From positions 434,001 to 498,000 of the forward strand of contig JADKIA010000027.1 in NCBI GenBank assembly GCA_016721465.1: a stretch of DNA of 64,000 nucleotides, written 5' to 3'. This document shows positions 27,047 to 35,990 of the stretch, piece by piece (the first letter of the stretch is position 1; every line of letters starts with the position of its first letter). A program made the position numbers and the translations under genes. The notes beneath the pieces are model-generated. The model searched no databases. It was not told the origin of the DNA and was given only the letters and a program-made list of their open reading frames with translations. This DNA is from Ideonella sp. (GTDB lineage Bacteria; Pseudomonadota; Gammaproteobacteria; Burkholderiales; Burkholderiaceae_C).

Positions 27047-29317
27047 GTGGCGCGCCGCACAGGCGACGCACTGGCAGTGACGGTCGTGGGCGCCCCCGCA
27101 GTCCTGCACGACGAGTCGGGCAGGCTGTTCCAGCGGCCGCGCCGCGGCGACCTGTGGGGAGGCTTGGCCGCGATGCTGGTGGCGCTGCCGGCGGCCATCG
27201 GCTTCGGCGTCACGGTCTTTGCGACCATCGGCCCGGGGTATGCCGTGCATGGAGCGTTCGCCGGCATCGTGGGCACCGTGCTGATTGGCATCATCGCCTC
27301 GTGTCTGGGCGGTACGGCCCGGTTGATCAGCGCGCCCTGTGCGCCGGCCGCAGCGGTGCTGTCGGCCTTCGCGCTCGAGATGGTGCGCCGCGGCGACGAC
27401 CCCGGCGTCATCGTGCTGATGCTCGTGATGATCGGCGTGCTGGCCGGGTTGATTCAGGTGGTGCTCGGGATCGTCGGCGTGGGTCAGCTCATCCGGTACA
27501 TCCCCTCCCCGGTGGTCAGCGGCTACCTCACGGGGGTCGGGTTGATCATCATCGGCAGCCAGATTCCGAAGCTGCTGGGCGTGCCTGGCGACATGAACTG
27601 GTGGGCCAGCCTGCTGGCGCCCGCACATTGGGATTGGCGCGCCGTCGCGATCGGTGGCGCCACCGCCGCCATCGTGCTCGCCGGCTCGCGCTGGCCGATG
27701 CGGGTGCCGGGCACGATCCTGGGCATCGCTGCCGGCGTGGCCCTGTATTTCCTGCTCGCACTGGCCGATCCCGGCTTGCGCACGCTGGTGGGCAACGGCC
27801 TGGTGCTCGGTCCGCTCGGGGCATCGGGCGGCGGCTTCTTCGAGTCTTTTGTCGAGCGTTGGGGCGCCATCGGACGCATGGGTTCGGAACACCTGGCCGG
27901 GCTCATGAGCAGTGCGGTGACGCTGGCGGCACTGCTGTCCATCGATACGCTCAAGACCTGCGTCGTGCTGGACAAGATGACGCGGTCACGCCATGAATCC
28001 AACCGCGAGTTGATCGCTCAGGGGGTGGCCAACGTGGCCTCTTCGGCCTGCGGCGGCATCTCCGGCGCGGGCACCATGGGTGCCACCCTGGTCGGCCTGA
28101 ACAGCGGCGCCGAGACGCGCGCAGCGGGCATGATGCAAGGCGTCTTCGCGCTCGCGGCCGCACTGATCCTCGGCAGCTTCGTCGCCTGGGTGCCGGTGGC
28201 CACGCTGGCGGGCATCCTGGTGGCGATCGGCCTGCTGATGATCGATCGCGAGCCTCTGCGCTTTATCCGCTCGCGCGCCACGGTGCTCGACTTCGTCGTC
28301 GTCGTGGCGGTCATCGTCGTGGCGGTGACGGTCGGCCTGATTGCCGCATCGGCCGTTGGCGTGCTGCTGGCGATGGTGCTCTTCGTGCGGGAGCAGAGCG
28401 GGGCCAGTGTCGTGCGCAACAAGCTGGAGCTGAACCAGGCGCCGTCGACCTGGCATCGCCCGAAGGCCGAACTGGAGGCCTTGCGCAGCAAGTCCTCCGA
28501 GGCGGTGATCTTCAAGCTGCAGGGCAACCTCTTCTTCGGCAACACCTACAAGCTCTACGCCGACCTCGAGCAGGAGATCCAGCGGCGTCGTTTCGTCATC
28601 ATCGACCTCAAGCATGTCCGCTCCATCGACGTGACGGCGGCCCAGGCCTTCACCCAGGTTCGCGATGCGATCCGTGAACGCGGGGCCCGGCTCTTGCTTT
28701 GCGGCGCCCAGCAGGGTCGCCGCGGTGGCAGCGACCTGCACAACCTGCTCGACCAGATGGGCCTGGTCGATCCGGACAGCAAGACCGTGCGCGTGTTCGT
28801 GGACCTGGACAGCGCGATCGCCTACGTGGAGGACCGCCTGCTGCGCGAGACCGAAGTGGCTCCCAGCGACGAGGTGCCGATGGGTCTGCGGCAGATGGAG
28901 ATGTTCTCGGGCTACCGCGAAGAAACCATTGCCGACCTCGAGGCGGCCATGCAGGTGCGCCGCTACGCTGCGGGTGAAACCATCTATGCCGCCGGCTCGC
29001 CAGGCGACGAGCTCTACTGGGTGCGGCGTGGCGCCGTGCGGCATGTGACCGCGCTCGGCGACAAGGGTTCGCGCCAGGTGGCCGGGTTCGGTCGCGGGGA
29101 CTACTTCGGTGGCCTGGCCTTTCTCGACAACGAGACGCGGCCAAACGATGCCGTGGCGGTGACCGCCACCGAGGTCTACGTGCTGACCCGCCGGGATTTC
29201 GAAGCGCTTGCCCAGAAGCACCACAAGCTGGCATTCAACATCACGGCCACCGTCGCGCGCACCCTGGCCACACGTCTGCGCCGCACCCAACTGCAGCTCT
29301 TGGCACTGCAGGAGTAG
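27047..29317 (+). CDS. SulP anion transporter with STAS and cyclic-nucleotide-binding domains
   Basis: 756 residues from a GTG start. The SulP membrane domain (about 30-450; ALPAAIGFGVTVFATIGPG, YIPSPVVSGYLTGVGLIIIG) is followed by a STAS domain (FKLQGNLFFGNTYKLYADLE, then IIDLKHVRSIDVTAAQAF). A C-terminal cyclic-nucleotide-binding domain begins near 610 (YAAGETIYAAGSPGDELYWV, then GRGDYFGGLAFLDNETRPND). It is an inner-membrane transporter for a small anion (sulfate, bicarbonate, dicarboxylate or similar). The fused domain suggests gating by cAMP, cGMP or another nucleotide. It is coupled to the CYTH-like gene and converges with lysR. Confidence 0.9.
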   Translation: MARRTGDALAVTVVGAPAVLHDESGRLFQRPRRGDLWGGLAAMLVALPAAIGFGVTVFATIGPGYAVHGAFAGIVGTVLIGIIASCLGGTARLISAPCAPAAAVLSAFALEMVRRGDDPGVIVLMLVMIGVLAGLIQVVLGIVGVGQLIRYIPSPVVSGYLTGVGLIIIGSQIPKLLGVPGDMNWWASLLAPAHWDWRAVAIGGATAAIVLAGSRWPMRVPGTILGIAAGVALYFLLALADPGLRTLVGNGLVLGPLGASGGGFFESFVERWGAIGRMGSEHLAGLMSSAVTLAALLSIDTLKTCVVLDKMTRSRHESNRELIAQGVANVASSACGGISGAGTMGATLVGLNSGAETRAAGMMQGVFALAAALILGSFVAWVPVATLAGILVAIGLLMIDREPLRFIRSRATVLDFVVVVAVIVVAVTVGLIAASAVGVLLAMVLFVREQSGASVVRNKLELNQAPSTWHRPKAELEALRSKSSEAVIFKLQGNLFFGNTYKLYADLEQEIQRRRFVIIDLKHVRSIDVTAAQAFTQVRDAIRERGARLLLCGAQQGRRGGSDLHNLLDQMGLVDPDSKTVRVFVDLDSAIAYVEDRLLRETEVAPSDEVPMGLRQMEMFSGYREETIADLEAAMQVRRYAAGETIYAAGSPGDELYWVRRGAVRHVTALGDKGSRQVAGFGRGDYFGGLAFLDNETRPNDAVAVTATEVYVLTRRDFEALAQKHHKLAFNITATVARTLATRLRRTQLQLLALQE

Positions 29318-29338
29318 CGCGCGACGCCGGCGCGAGGT

Positions 29339-30262
29339 TCAGTGGGCGCTGGCCACGGCTTGCGCGATGCTGGCGGCGCGAAGGTTCAGGAAGCGGATGA
29401 AGGCCTCGGCCGGCCTGGAGATCGGACGATCATGGTGCCAGCACAGTGACAGCTGGCGCACGAGCTTGTGCTCGCCGATGGGCACGGTCTTCAGCCGTCC
29501 CGATTCGAGTTCGTTCGAGACCGCCAGGCGCGAGACGATCGAGATGCCCAGCCCGGCCTCCACGGCGCGCTTGACCGCGCTGATGTTGCCCAGCTCCAGC
29601 ACCAGCTCGGGCTCGATGCCCTCGAGCGCCAGCAGGTGCAGCACGTATTCGGAACTGGCCGAACCGCGCTGAGGAATCAGCAGCGGCGTCTTCACCAGAT
29701 GGGCCAATTGCACGTGCGCCAGCTGCGTGAACACATGTCCTCTGGGCACGATCAGCACCAGTTCGTCCTCGATGATCGGTTTCACCGCAATGTGCTTGTC
29801 GGTGGTGGCCACCCCCTCGGCGATGAGGGCGCAATCGGTCTCGCCGGCCGCCAGCATCTCGATGATCCGCCGCGTGCTCTCGATGCGCACGCCGACTTCA
29901 ATGCCCGGGCATTCCTTCTTGAATGCACCCAGCAGGCCAGGCAGCAGGTAGCTGCCAATGACGTGGCTGGCACCGACGACGAGGTGGTCGGCGACGGCTT
30001 GGCGCAGCTGCGCCAGGTCGTGGTCCATCTTGGCCAGGCGGGCAGCCAGCTCTTCGGCGGCATCCAGCACGATGCGGCCAGATCCCGACAGCGACACCTT
30101 CTTGCCGTTGCGGTCGAACAGCTGGACCTTCAGCGCTTCTTCCAGGGCCTGCACCTGGGCACTGACCGCGGGTTGGGTCAGATGCAGGACCTCGGCAGCG
30201 CGCGAGAAATTGTTCAGGCGGGCCACGGTCGCGAAGGTGCGCAGTTGCGCCAGCGTCACCAC
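29339..30262 (-). CDS. LysR-family transcriptional regulator
   Basis: About 307 residues. The helix-turn-helix TFATVARLNNFSRAAEVLHL, then TQPAVSAQVQALEE, is followed by a full effector-binding domain. The start is one of two adjacent GTG codons (30262 or 30259); no ATG gives a normal length. It is divergent from the first porin, with a 22-base palindromic operator between them, so it probably controls itself, the porin run and, through the second copy of the operator, the CYTH-like/SulP genes. The overall layout recalls CbbR-like regulators, but the effector is unknown. Confidence 0.9.
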   Translation of the reverse strand: MVTLAQLRTFATVARLNNFSRAAEVLHLTQPAVSAQVQALEEALKVQLFDRNGKKVSLSGSGRIVLDAAEELAARLAKMDHDLAQLRQAVADHLVVGASHVIGSYLLPGLLGAFKKECPGIEVGVRIESTRRIIEMLAAGETDCALIAEGVATTDKHIAVKPIIEDELVLIVPRGHVFTQLAHVQLAHLVKTPLLIPQRGSASSEYVLHLLALEGIEPELVLELGNISAVKRAVEAGLGISIVSRLAVSNELESGRLKTVPIGEHKLVRQLSLCWHHDRPISRPAEAFIRFLNLRAASIAQAVASAH

Positions 30263-30285
30263 TTCGTCGAACCGGTCGAGGAGTC

Positions 30286-30331
30286 CATATAGAAGAAAGT
30301 CTATATGACCAGCCTTGCAGATTGATTGGAC
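30286..30331 (+). promoter_or_regulatory. LysR-type operator, copy 2, with promoter
   Basis: CATATAG, 8 bases, CTATATG at 30286-30307, extended by AC on the right, then 11 bases and ATTGATTGGAC (30321-30331). It matches the copy at 26181 in half-site sequence, half-site spacing (CATATA-N10-TATATG) and distance to the ATTGATTGGAC element. It lies between lysR and the first porin. TTGGAC (30326-30331) may be the -35, with CAGAAT 18 bases on as -10. Confidence 0.75.
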
Positions 30332-30399
30332 CGTTCCCCGACCACTCCCCAGAATCAAACACGACGAAGCAACGCCTGCACAGGCTTCAGGAGCCCCAA

Positions 30400-31644
30400 A
30401 TGAACAAGCACTTCTCACTCCGCAAGACATTGACGGCCACGCTGGTTGCATCGGCGTGCGTCGTGGGCTGGGCGCCAACGGCGGTCGTGGCGGCAGAAGC
30501 CGACATCGCCAAACGTCTGGACGCCCTGGAGGCCGAACTGGCCGCGCTCAAGGCCCAGGTGGCCAGGCCTGCCCCGGCCGCCGCACCCGCCAGCGCCCAA
30601 GCGGCCAAGGAGCACGTGGTCAGCGGCACGGATGGCATCACGGTCTATGGCAAGTTGGAGCTCGCCGCCGAGGCCAACAAGGACGGCGTGGTGTCGCGCA
30701 ACCTGCTGCAGAACATCTCCTCGAACATCGGCTTCCGCGGCCAGCGCAGATTGACCGGCGACCTGACCGGCCTGATGCAGATCGAGACCGGCATCGCGCC
30801 GGATGACAGCGCGAACAGCAAGACCTTTGCCAGCCGCAACAGTTTCGCGGGATTGCGCAGCGACCGCCTCGGCAGCCTGATCGTCGGGACTTACGACATG
30901 CCGCTCAAACGCATGGACGGCAACGTCGACATCATGTGGGGCAACGCCGATGCCACCGAGATCATCCTCGAAGGCGCGGGTACCTCGCGTCAGAGCGTGA
31001 CCACTGCAGGCGCCAGCTATGCACCGTTCAGCGGCTTTCACACACGACAGAAGAACGTGATCCAGTATTGGAGTCCGAAGTTCTCCAACATCGAGATCAA
31101 GCTGGCGTTCAGCCCCGATGAAGTGAACGGTGTGCTGTCTGGCACCACGACAACGGCCTATCGCAAGCCGGTCTATGGCGCTTCGGTGGAATTCGACAAC
31201 AAGGTCTGGCAGTTTGGCGTCGCCACCGAGACGATGAAGAACTTCACCGCCGACGGCAAGAACATGACCGCGCTGATGGCGCAGGGCGGTATGAAGCTCG
31301 GCGATCTGGCGTTCGGCCTGGCCTACAGCCAGCTCGACAACCACCTGAACAAGAAGACCAGCAATTGGGTGCTCGGTGCCGCTTACGACATCAGTTTGGT
31401 GTCGTTCAAGCTCAACTACGGCGAATCCAGCGAGACGGCCGATGGCAAGAACGACGGACTGAAGATGCTGGGTCTCGAAGTGGACTATCCCTTCGACAAG
31501 AACACCGTGCTCTTTGGCTACTACTCGAAGATCACGAACGGGGCCAACGCCCGCGGCCGATTCGAGGGTGGCGACAACAAGTTCTCGCCGGTGGCCGGCA
31601 CCGATCCCACGGCGCTGGGCTTGGGCATTCGGTTCAAGTTCTGA
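30400..31644 (+). CDS. Outer-membrane porin with coiled-coil N-terminus (DcaP-like), copy 1
   Basis: 414 residues. A signal peptide (cleavage near VVAAEA) is followed by a short coiled coil (KRLDALEAELAALKAQVA), an Ala/Pro linker and a beta-barrel with alternating aromatic strands, ending in the outer-membrane signature RFKF. The coiled coil before the barrel is typical of DcaP-type porins, which favour dicarboxylates and other anions (family knowledge). An AGGAG site precedes the ATG. It is first in a run that includes the DASS symporter, consistent with an outer/inner-membrane pair for one anion. It is paralogous to the next gene. Confidence 0.85.
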   Translation: MNKHFSLRKTLTATLVASACVVGWAPTAVVAAEADIAKRLDALEAELAALKAQVARPAPAAAPASAQAAKEHVVSGTDGITVYGKLELAAEANKDGVVSRNLLQNISSNIGFRGQRRLTGDLTGLMQIETGIAPDDSANSKTFASRNSFAGLRSDRLGSLIVGTYDMPLKRMDGNVDIMWGNADATEIILEGAGTSRQSVTTAGASYAPFSGFHTRQKNVIQYWSPKFSNIEIKLAFSPDEVNGVLSGTTTTAYRKPVYGASVEFDNKVWQFGVATETMKNFTADGKNMTALMAQGGMKLGDLAFGLAYSQLDNHLNKKTSNWVLGAAYDISLVSFKLNYGESSETADGKNDGLKMLGLEVDYPFDKNTVLFGYYSKITNGANARGRFEGGDNKFSPVAGTDPTALGLGIRFKF

Positions 31645-31714
31645 GCGTCGTCCCAGGCAAGCTTCTGGAAGACATGGCTCGACACAACAGAAACCCCTCG
31701 AACAGGACAGACAT

Positions 31715-32956
31715 ATGACCGCCTCACGTTCATTGCGCCAGGCCTTGACCATCAGCGCCATGGCATCGGCTGCAGGCCTGTGCTTCGTCCCCTCGATCGC
31801 GCAGGCGTCCGAGGCCGACCTGCTCAAACGCATCGAGATCATCCAGGCCGAGATCAGCGCGCTCAAGGCCCAACTGGCGGCCACTCCGGCCGCTGCGCCC
31901 GCCAGCAAGGCGCCAGCGCCCGCCGTAGGCGGGGTCAACGCCAGCAGTGCCATCGATGGCATCACCATTTCCGGCAAGCTGGATGTGGCGGTGGAGTCCA
32001 ACAGCGACGGCGCCGTCAATCGCACCGCCGTGCAGAGCCACAAGTCGGCCATCGACTTCTCGGCGCAGCGCAAGCTGAGCGACGACCTGACCGGCTTGGC
32101 CGTGCTGGGTACGACGATCGCGCCGGACGCCACCTCGGGCAGCTTTGCCACCCGCAACAGCTATGTCGGCCTGCGCAGCAAGGGCTGGGGCACGATCCTG
32201 GCCGGCGTCTACGACGATCCGTTCAAGCAGCTGCAAGGCACGGCCGCGCCCGTGTGGGGCAATGCCGACGCGATGGAAGTGATCATCAACGGCAAGGCCA
32301 ACGTGGCCACGGTCGGGGCGACGATGCGCCAGTACATCACGCGCAACACCAACGTGCTGCAGTACATGAGCCCGAAGTGGAACAGCTTCTCCGCGGTGCT
32401 GCACTATGCGACCGACGAAGTCAATGGCGCGACGGGTACGCTGCGCAAGCCGCTGTATGGCGGCCTGGTGGAATACGGCGACGGCACCTACAACTTTGGC
32501 CTGGCGAGTTCCACGGTCAAGAACTTCAGCGGCAACGATCAGGATTTCAACGCCTACAAGGCGACCGCGGGCCTGCGATTCGGCGATGCGAGCGTCGGTG
32601 TGGCCTTCAGCAGGTTCGACAACCACGCCATCAACACCGTTGCCAAGCCCACCTTGCGTCGCAGCACCAACAACTGGCTGATCGCCGGTGCGTACAAGTT
32701 CGGTCAGATTGCGGTCAAGGCGAACTACGCCGTGGGCAGCGAGTCCTACTCGGGCGCCGCGGACGGCTCGAAGATGTTCGGCTTCGACGTCGGCTATGCG
32801 CTCGACAAGAACACCACCGCCTACGTCTACTACGCCACGCTGTCGAACGATGCGAATGGGTTTGGCAACTTCAGCGCGGGCACCAACGTTTACGTGATTC
32901 CCGTCAAGGGCCTGGATCCGCACGTCCTGGGTCTGGCCGTTCGGTACAACTACTGA
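31715..32956 (+). CDS. Outer-membrane porin with coiled-coil N-terminus (DcaP-like), copy 2
   Basis: 413 residues with the same plan as the preceding porin: signal peptide (cleavage near AQASEA), coiled coil LLKRIEIIQAEISALKAQLA, Ala/Pro linker, barrel and terminal VRYNY. The two share scattered motifs (VYGNAD-like WGNAD, DEVNG, RKPxYG) and clearly arose by duplication, but they have diverged. The start is the ATG at 31715 behind AGGACAG. It lies 70 bases after the first porin. Confidence 0.85.
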   Translation: MTASRSLRQALTISAMASAAGLCFVPSIAQASEADLLKRIEIIQAEISALKAQLAATPAAAPASKAPAPAVGGVNASSAIDGITISGKLDVAVESNSDGAVNRTAVQSHKSAIDFSAQRKLSDDLTGLAVLGTTIAPDATSGSFATRNSYVGLRSKGWGTILAGVYDDPFKQLQGTAAPVWGNADAMEVIINGKANVATVGATMRQYITRNTNVLQYMSPKWNSFSAVLHYATDEVNGATGTLRKPLYGGLVEYGDGTYNFGLASSTVKNFSGNDQDFNAYKATAGLRFGDASVGVAFSRFDNHAINTVAKPTLRRSTNNWLIAGAYKFGQIAVKANYAVGSESYSGAADGSKMFGFDVGYALDKNTTAYVYYATLSNDANGFGNFSAGTNVYVIPVKGLDPHVLGLAVRYNY

Positions 32957-33022
32957 GCTTCCAACGCCTGAGATAGCGTATTCGCGGCGGCGCCACCGTT
33001 CAAACCCAAGGCAGGCAACACC

Positions 33023-33748
33023 ATGAAGACCTTCGTTTCATCGACCTTGGCTGTCGCGCTGCTGGTCGCCCCCATCCTGGCCTGGGCGCAGACCTCCAGG
33101 CCCGAGGCCGACTACAAGTGGGCCAGGATGGACGGGGAGTTTGCGGCTGCGCTGGCCGCCCAGGGCAGCGCCCCGGTGGGCAAGGTGGGCTACGAGTCGT
33201 GTGTTGGCTGTCACCTGGCCTCGGGTGCGGGCCGCTCGGACGGCAGCATCCCGCAACTCGCGGGGCAACACGCCACGGTGCTGATCAAGCAGATGGCAGA
33301 CATTCGCAAGGGCGTGCGCGACAACCCGTCGATGCTGCCCTACGCACGGCAGCTGACCGATGCGCAGGGCCTGGCGGATGTCGCGGCCTACATCGAAAGC
33401 CTGTGCGTGCCACCCAATCATGGCCGCTACGAGGGTGCGGACCTGGCCCAGCAGGTCGCGGCGGGCAAGACGCTCTACCAGGGCCAATGCAAGGGCTGTC
33501 ACGGCGCCAACGGGGCAGGCCATGCGGCGAAGTTCTACCCGGTGATCGCCGGGCAGCACTACAAGTACCTGCTGCGCCAGATGACCGAGATCCGTGACGG
33601 CAAGCGCCGCAACGCCAATCCCGAAATGGTCGAGGTCATCAAGCCCTACACGAATGAGCAACTGGTGGCCATTTCGGCTTACCAGGCCAGTCTTGCGATG
33701 CCCGGTGCGAGCTGCCGGCTGCGCAATGCCGGCCCCGCCACGAAGTAG
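33023..33748 (+). CDS. Dihaem cytochrome c (c4-like)
   Basis: 241 residues with a signal peptide (cleavage after AWA). It has two class I haem domains with CVGCH (near 61) and CKGCH (near 158), each followed by a G-P-x-L/I-A-G-Q-H segment (IPQLAGQH, YPVIAGQHY) as in c4 cytochromes. It is a periplasmic electron carrier. It lies between the porins and the DASS symporter on the same strand. The redox partner is not in this cluster, which makes its presence among transport genes notable. Confidence 0.88.
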   Translation: MKTFVSSTLAVALLVAPILAWAQTSRPEADYKWARMDGEFAAALAAQGSAPVGKVGYESCVGCHLASGAGRSDGSIPQLAGQHATVLIKQMADIRKGVRDNPSMLPYARQLTDAQGLADVAAYIESLCVPPNHGRYEGADLAQQVAAGKTLYQGQCKGCHGANGAGHAAKFYPVIAGQHYKYLLRQMTEIRDGKRRNANPEMVEVIKPYTNEQLVAISAYQASLAMPGASCRLRNAGPATK

Positions 33749-33787
33749 CACGAGACCAGAAAGCCAGCTTTCCCTGAAGGAACCACC

Positions 33788-35380
33788 ATGAGTGCAAGCC
33801 CCACGACTGCGCCGGCTGTTGCCACGACGGCTGCGCCGTTCGATCCACTGGACATGAGGAACTACGGCCTCGAGAAGCTCAAGGAGATCGCCGCCGGTCC
33901 TTGGATGGCGCGCGCGAAGCTGCTCGGCGTGCCCCTGGGCGTGCTGGCCTTTTTGTTCTTCCACTTTCAATGGTGCGGAAAGATCGGCTACTTCGAGGCG
34001 GCCGAGGTCAAGAATGTCTCGCACCTGTACAGCGTGACCGGCATCTTCATCTTCTCGCTGATCCTGTGGATGACGGAGGCGCTGCCCAGTTTTCTCACCG
34101 GATTCATCGTCATCGTGGCCACCATCCTGCTCGGCGTGATGCCGATGCGGGCCGCCTTCTCGTACCTGGGCGAGCCGGTCATGGTGCTGAACATCGCCAG
34201 CTTCATCCTGGCCAGCGCCCTGGTCGTCACGGGCCTGGCCAAGCGCATCGCGCTCAAGCTGGTGATCAAGTGGGGCCACCGCCTGGCCGGGATCTTCTGG
34301 GCCTTCATTGCGCTCAACATCCTGCTCGGCGCCTTCATCAGCGCCACTTCGGCCAAGACCGCGCTGCTGCTGCCGCTGTTCATGGTCATCGCCGCCATGT
34401 ATGGCGCCTTCGGTGGTGAACTGCGCAACAACGTCGGGCGCAACCTGGTGCTGCAGAACCTGCTGGCCAACAACGTGTCGGCGAGTGCGTTCATCACCGG
34501 TTCGGCGGCCAACCTGCTGGCGGCGCAATTGCTCGAGAACGCCGGTCACAAGGTGCTCTATTCCGAATGGCTGATGGCCTTGTTGCCGCTGGCCATCGTG
34601 CAGTGCGCGATCGCCTACTGGACCGGCACCAAGCTCATTTTCAGGATCAGCAAGGAAGACGCCCAACCCAAGCTGGAGGGCGGCATGGATCACCTGCGCG
34701 CCGAGCTGGCCCGACTGGGCAAGATGACGGGCGCTGAAGTCCGCGCGGCCATTGTCTTCATTGCGGTGCTGGCCATGTGGGCGACCGAGACTGTGCACGG
34801 CGTGCGCGCCGAGGTGGTGGCGGTGATCGGCGCCATCCTGGTGCTGCTGCCCGCGTTCTCGAAGCTGCCGAAGTTCGGCGTGCTGAACTGGAACCAGTCC
34901 GACATCCCCTGGCACATGTTGATGTTCTCGTGGGGCGCCTACGTGCTGGGCGGCATCATGGAGAAGACCAAGATCGTCGACCTCACCGTGGACCACATGT
35001 TCGCCGGCTTGGGCATCGATGCCAGCACTCCCAAGGTGGGCGTGTTCCTGGTCCTGGCCAGCCTGTTCGCGATCACCACGCTGGTCAGCGAGAGCAAGAC
35101 AGCGCGCACCATCATCATGTTCCCGCTGATGATCTCGACGGCGGTGAAGTTCGGGTGGGACGTGGTCGGCTTCTGCCTGCCGATGGCCTTCCTGATCAAC
35201 CAGGTGTACGTGCTGTACTTCAATTCGAAGCCCGCCAACATCAGCTACCTCACCGACCAGTATTCAACCGGCGAGTCGTTCAAGTTCGGGATCATCCAGC
35301 TGATCATCGTCGTGGCGCTGGTGACGCTGTGGACGCACTTCGTGATGCCGCTGATGGGCTTCAACAGCCGCCTGTGGTGA
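33788..35380 (+). CDS. DASS-family divalent anion:sodium symporter
   Basis: 530 residues with a long N-terminal cytosolic segment and about 11-12 membrane helices. The DASS hallmarks are LWMTEALPSFLTGFIVIVAT, ISATSAKTALLLPLFMVIAA (the first S-N/A-T substrate loop) and SESKTARTIIMFPLMISTAV (the second). Members carry dicarboxylates, citrate, sulfate or related anions with Na+. An AAGGAA site precedes the ATG. The substrate cannot be read from the sequence; the neighbouring DcaP-like porins favour an organic or inorganic divalent anion. Confidence 0.87.
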   Translation: MSASPTTAPAVATTAAPFDPLDMRNYGLEKLKEIAAGPWMARAKLLGVPLGVLAFLFFHFQWCGKIGYFEAAEVKNVSHLYSVTGIFIFSLILWMTEALPSFLTGFIVIVATILLGVMPMRAAFSYLGEPVMVLNIASFILASALVVTGLAKRIALKLVIKWGHRLAGIFWAFIALNILLGAFISATSAKTALLLPLFMVIAAMYGAFGGELRNNVGRNLVLQNLLANNVSASAFITGSAANLLAAQLLENAGHKVLYSEWLMALLPLAIVQCAIAYWTGTKLIFRISKEDAQPKLEGGMDHLRAELARLGKMTGAEVRAAIVFIAVLAMWATETVHGVRAEVVAVIGAILVLLPAFSKLPKFGVLNWNQSDIPWHMLMFSWGAYVLGGIMEKTKIVDLTVDHMFAGLGIDASTPKVGVFLVLASLFAITTLVSESKTARTIIMFPLMISTAVKFGWDVVGFCLPMAFLINQVYVLYFNSKPANISYLTDQYSTGESFKFGIIQLIIVVALVTLWTHFVMPLMGFNSRLW

Positions 35381-35443
35381 ATCCCAACCCGCGCGACCGA
35401 GCGCAGCCACCGTGTGCTGGTCGACGCCGCAAGGAGCAATGAA

Positions 35444-35917
35444 ATGGGCAAGGAAATTGAGCGCAAGTTCGTGATCGACCAGGCCGCCTGGACGCCACGG
35501 GATGCAGGCATCCACTTCAAGCAGGGTTACCTGAACTCACAGAAGGAGCGCGTCGTCCGAGTGCGCATCGAAGGCGACATCGCGAAACTCACGATCAAGG
35601 GCGCCACGAGCGGCGTCACGCGTTCGGAGTTCGAGTACACGATCCCTGTCGACGATGCCGCGCTGCTGCTGGACACGCTGTGCGAACAACCGTTGATCGA
35701 CAAGCACCGCCACAAGGAAGTGCACTTCGGCAAGACCTGGGAGATCGATGTGTTCCACGGCCTGAACGAAGGCCTGGTGGTGGCCGAGATCGAGCTCGCC
35801 GCTGAAGACGAGCGGTTCGAACGCCCGTCGTGGGTGGTCGAGGAGGTGTCCAGTGACCCCCGCTATTTCAACTCGAACCTGCTGAAGCATCCGTACAGCA
35901 CGTGGAAGGTGGGCTGA
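35444..35917 (+). CDS. CYTH-domain protein (inorganic triphosphatase-like)
   Basis: 157 residues, the size of bacterial single-domain CYTH enzymes. It starts MGKEIERKFVI with the metal/phosphate-binding ExExK (E4, E6, K8). Further tunnel strands are RVRIEGDIAKLTIKG, EFEYTIP, DKHRHKEVHFGKTWEIDVF and VVAEIELAAEDE. Characterised relatives hydrolyse tripolyphosphate, such as Nitrosomonas NE1496-like proteins. It has a strong AAGGAG site and lies between the DASS symporter and a periplasmic binding protein. Confidence 0.9.
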   Translation: MGKEIERKFVIDQAAWTPRDAGIHFKQGYLNSQKERVVRVRIEGDIAKLTIKGATSGVTRSEFEYTIPVDDAALLLDTLCEQPLIDKHRHKEVHFGKTWEIDVFHGLNEGLVVAEIELAAEDERFERPSWVVEEVSSDPRYFNSNLLKHPYSTWKVG

Positions 35918-35990
35918 CGGCCCATGGCGCGGCGGCGAGCCCGTCTGCTGTGTCTGTTCCCGTCCCGAATCACGCTTGAGGAGTAACGCC

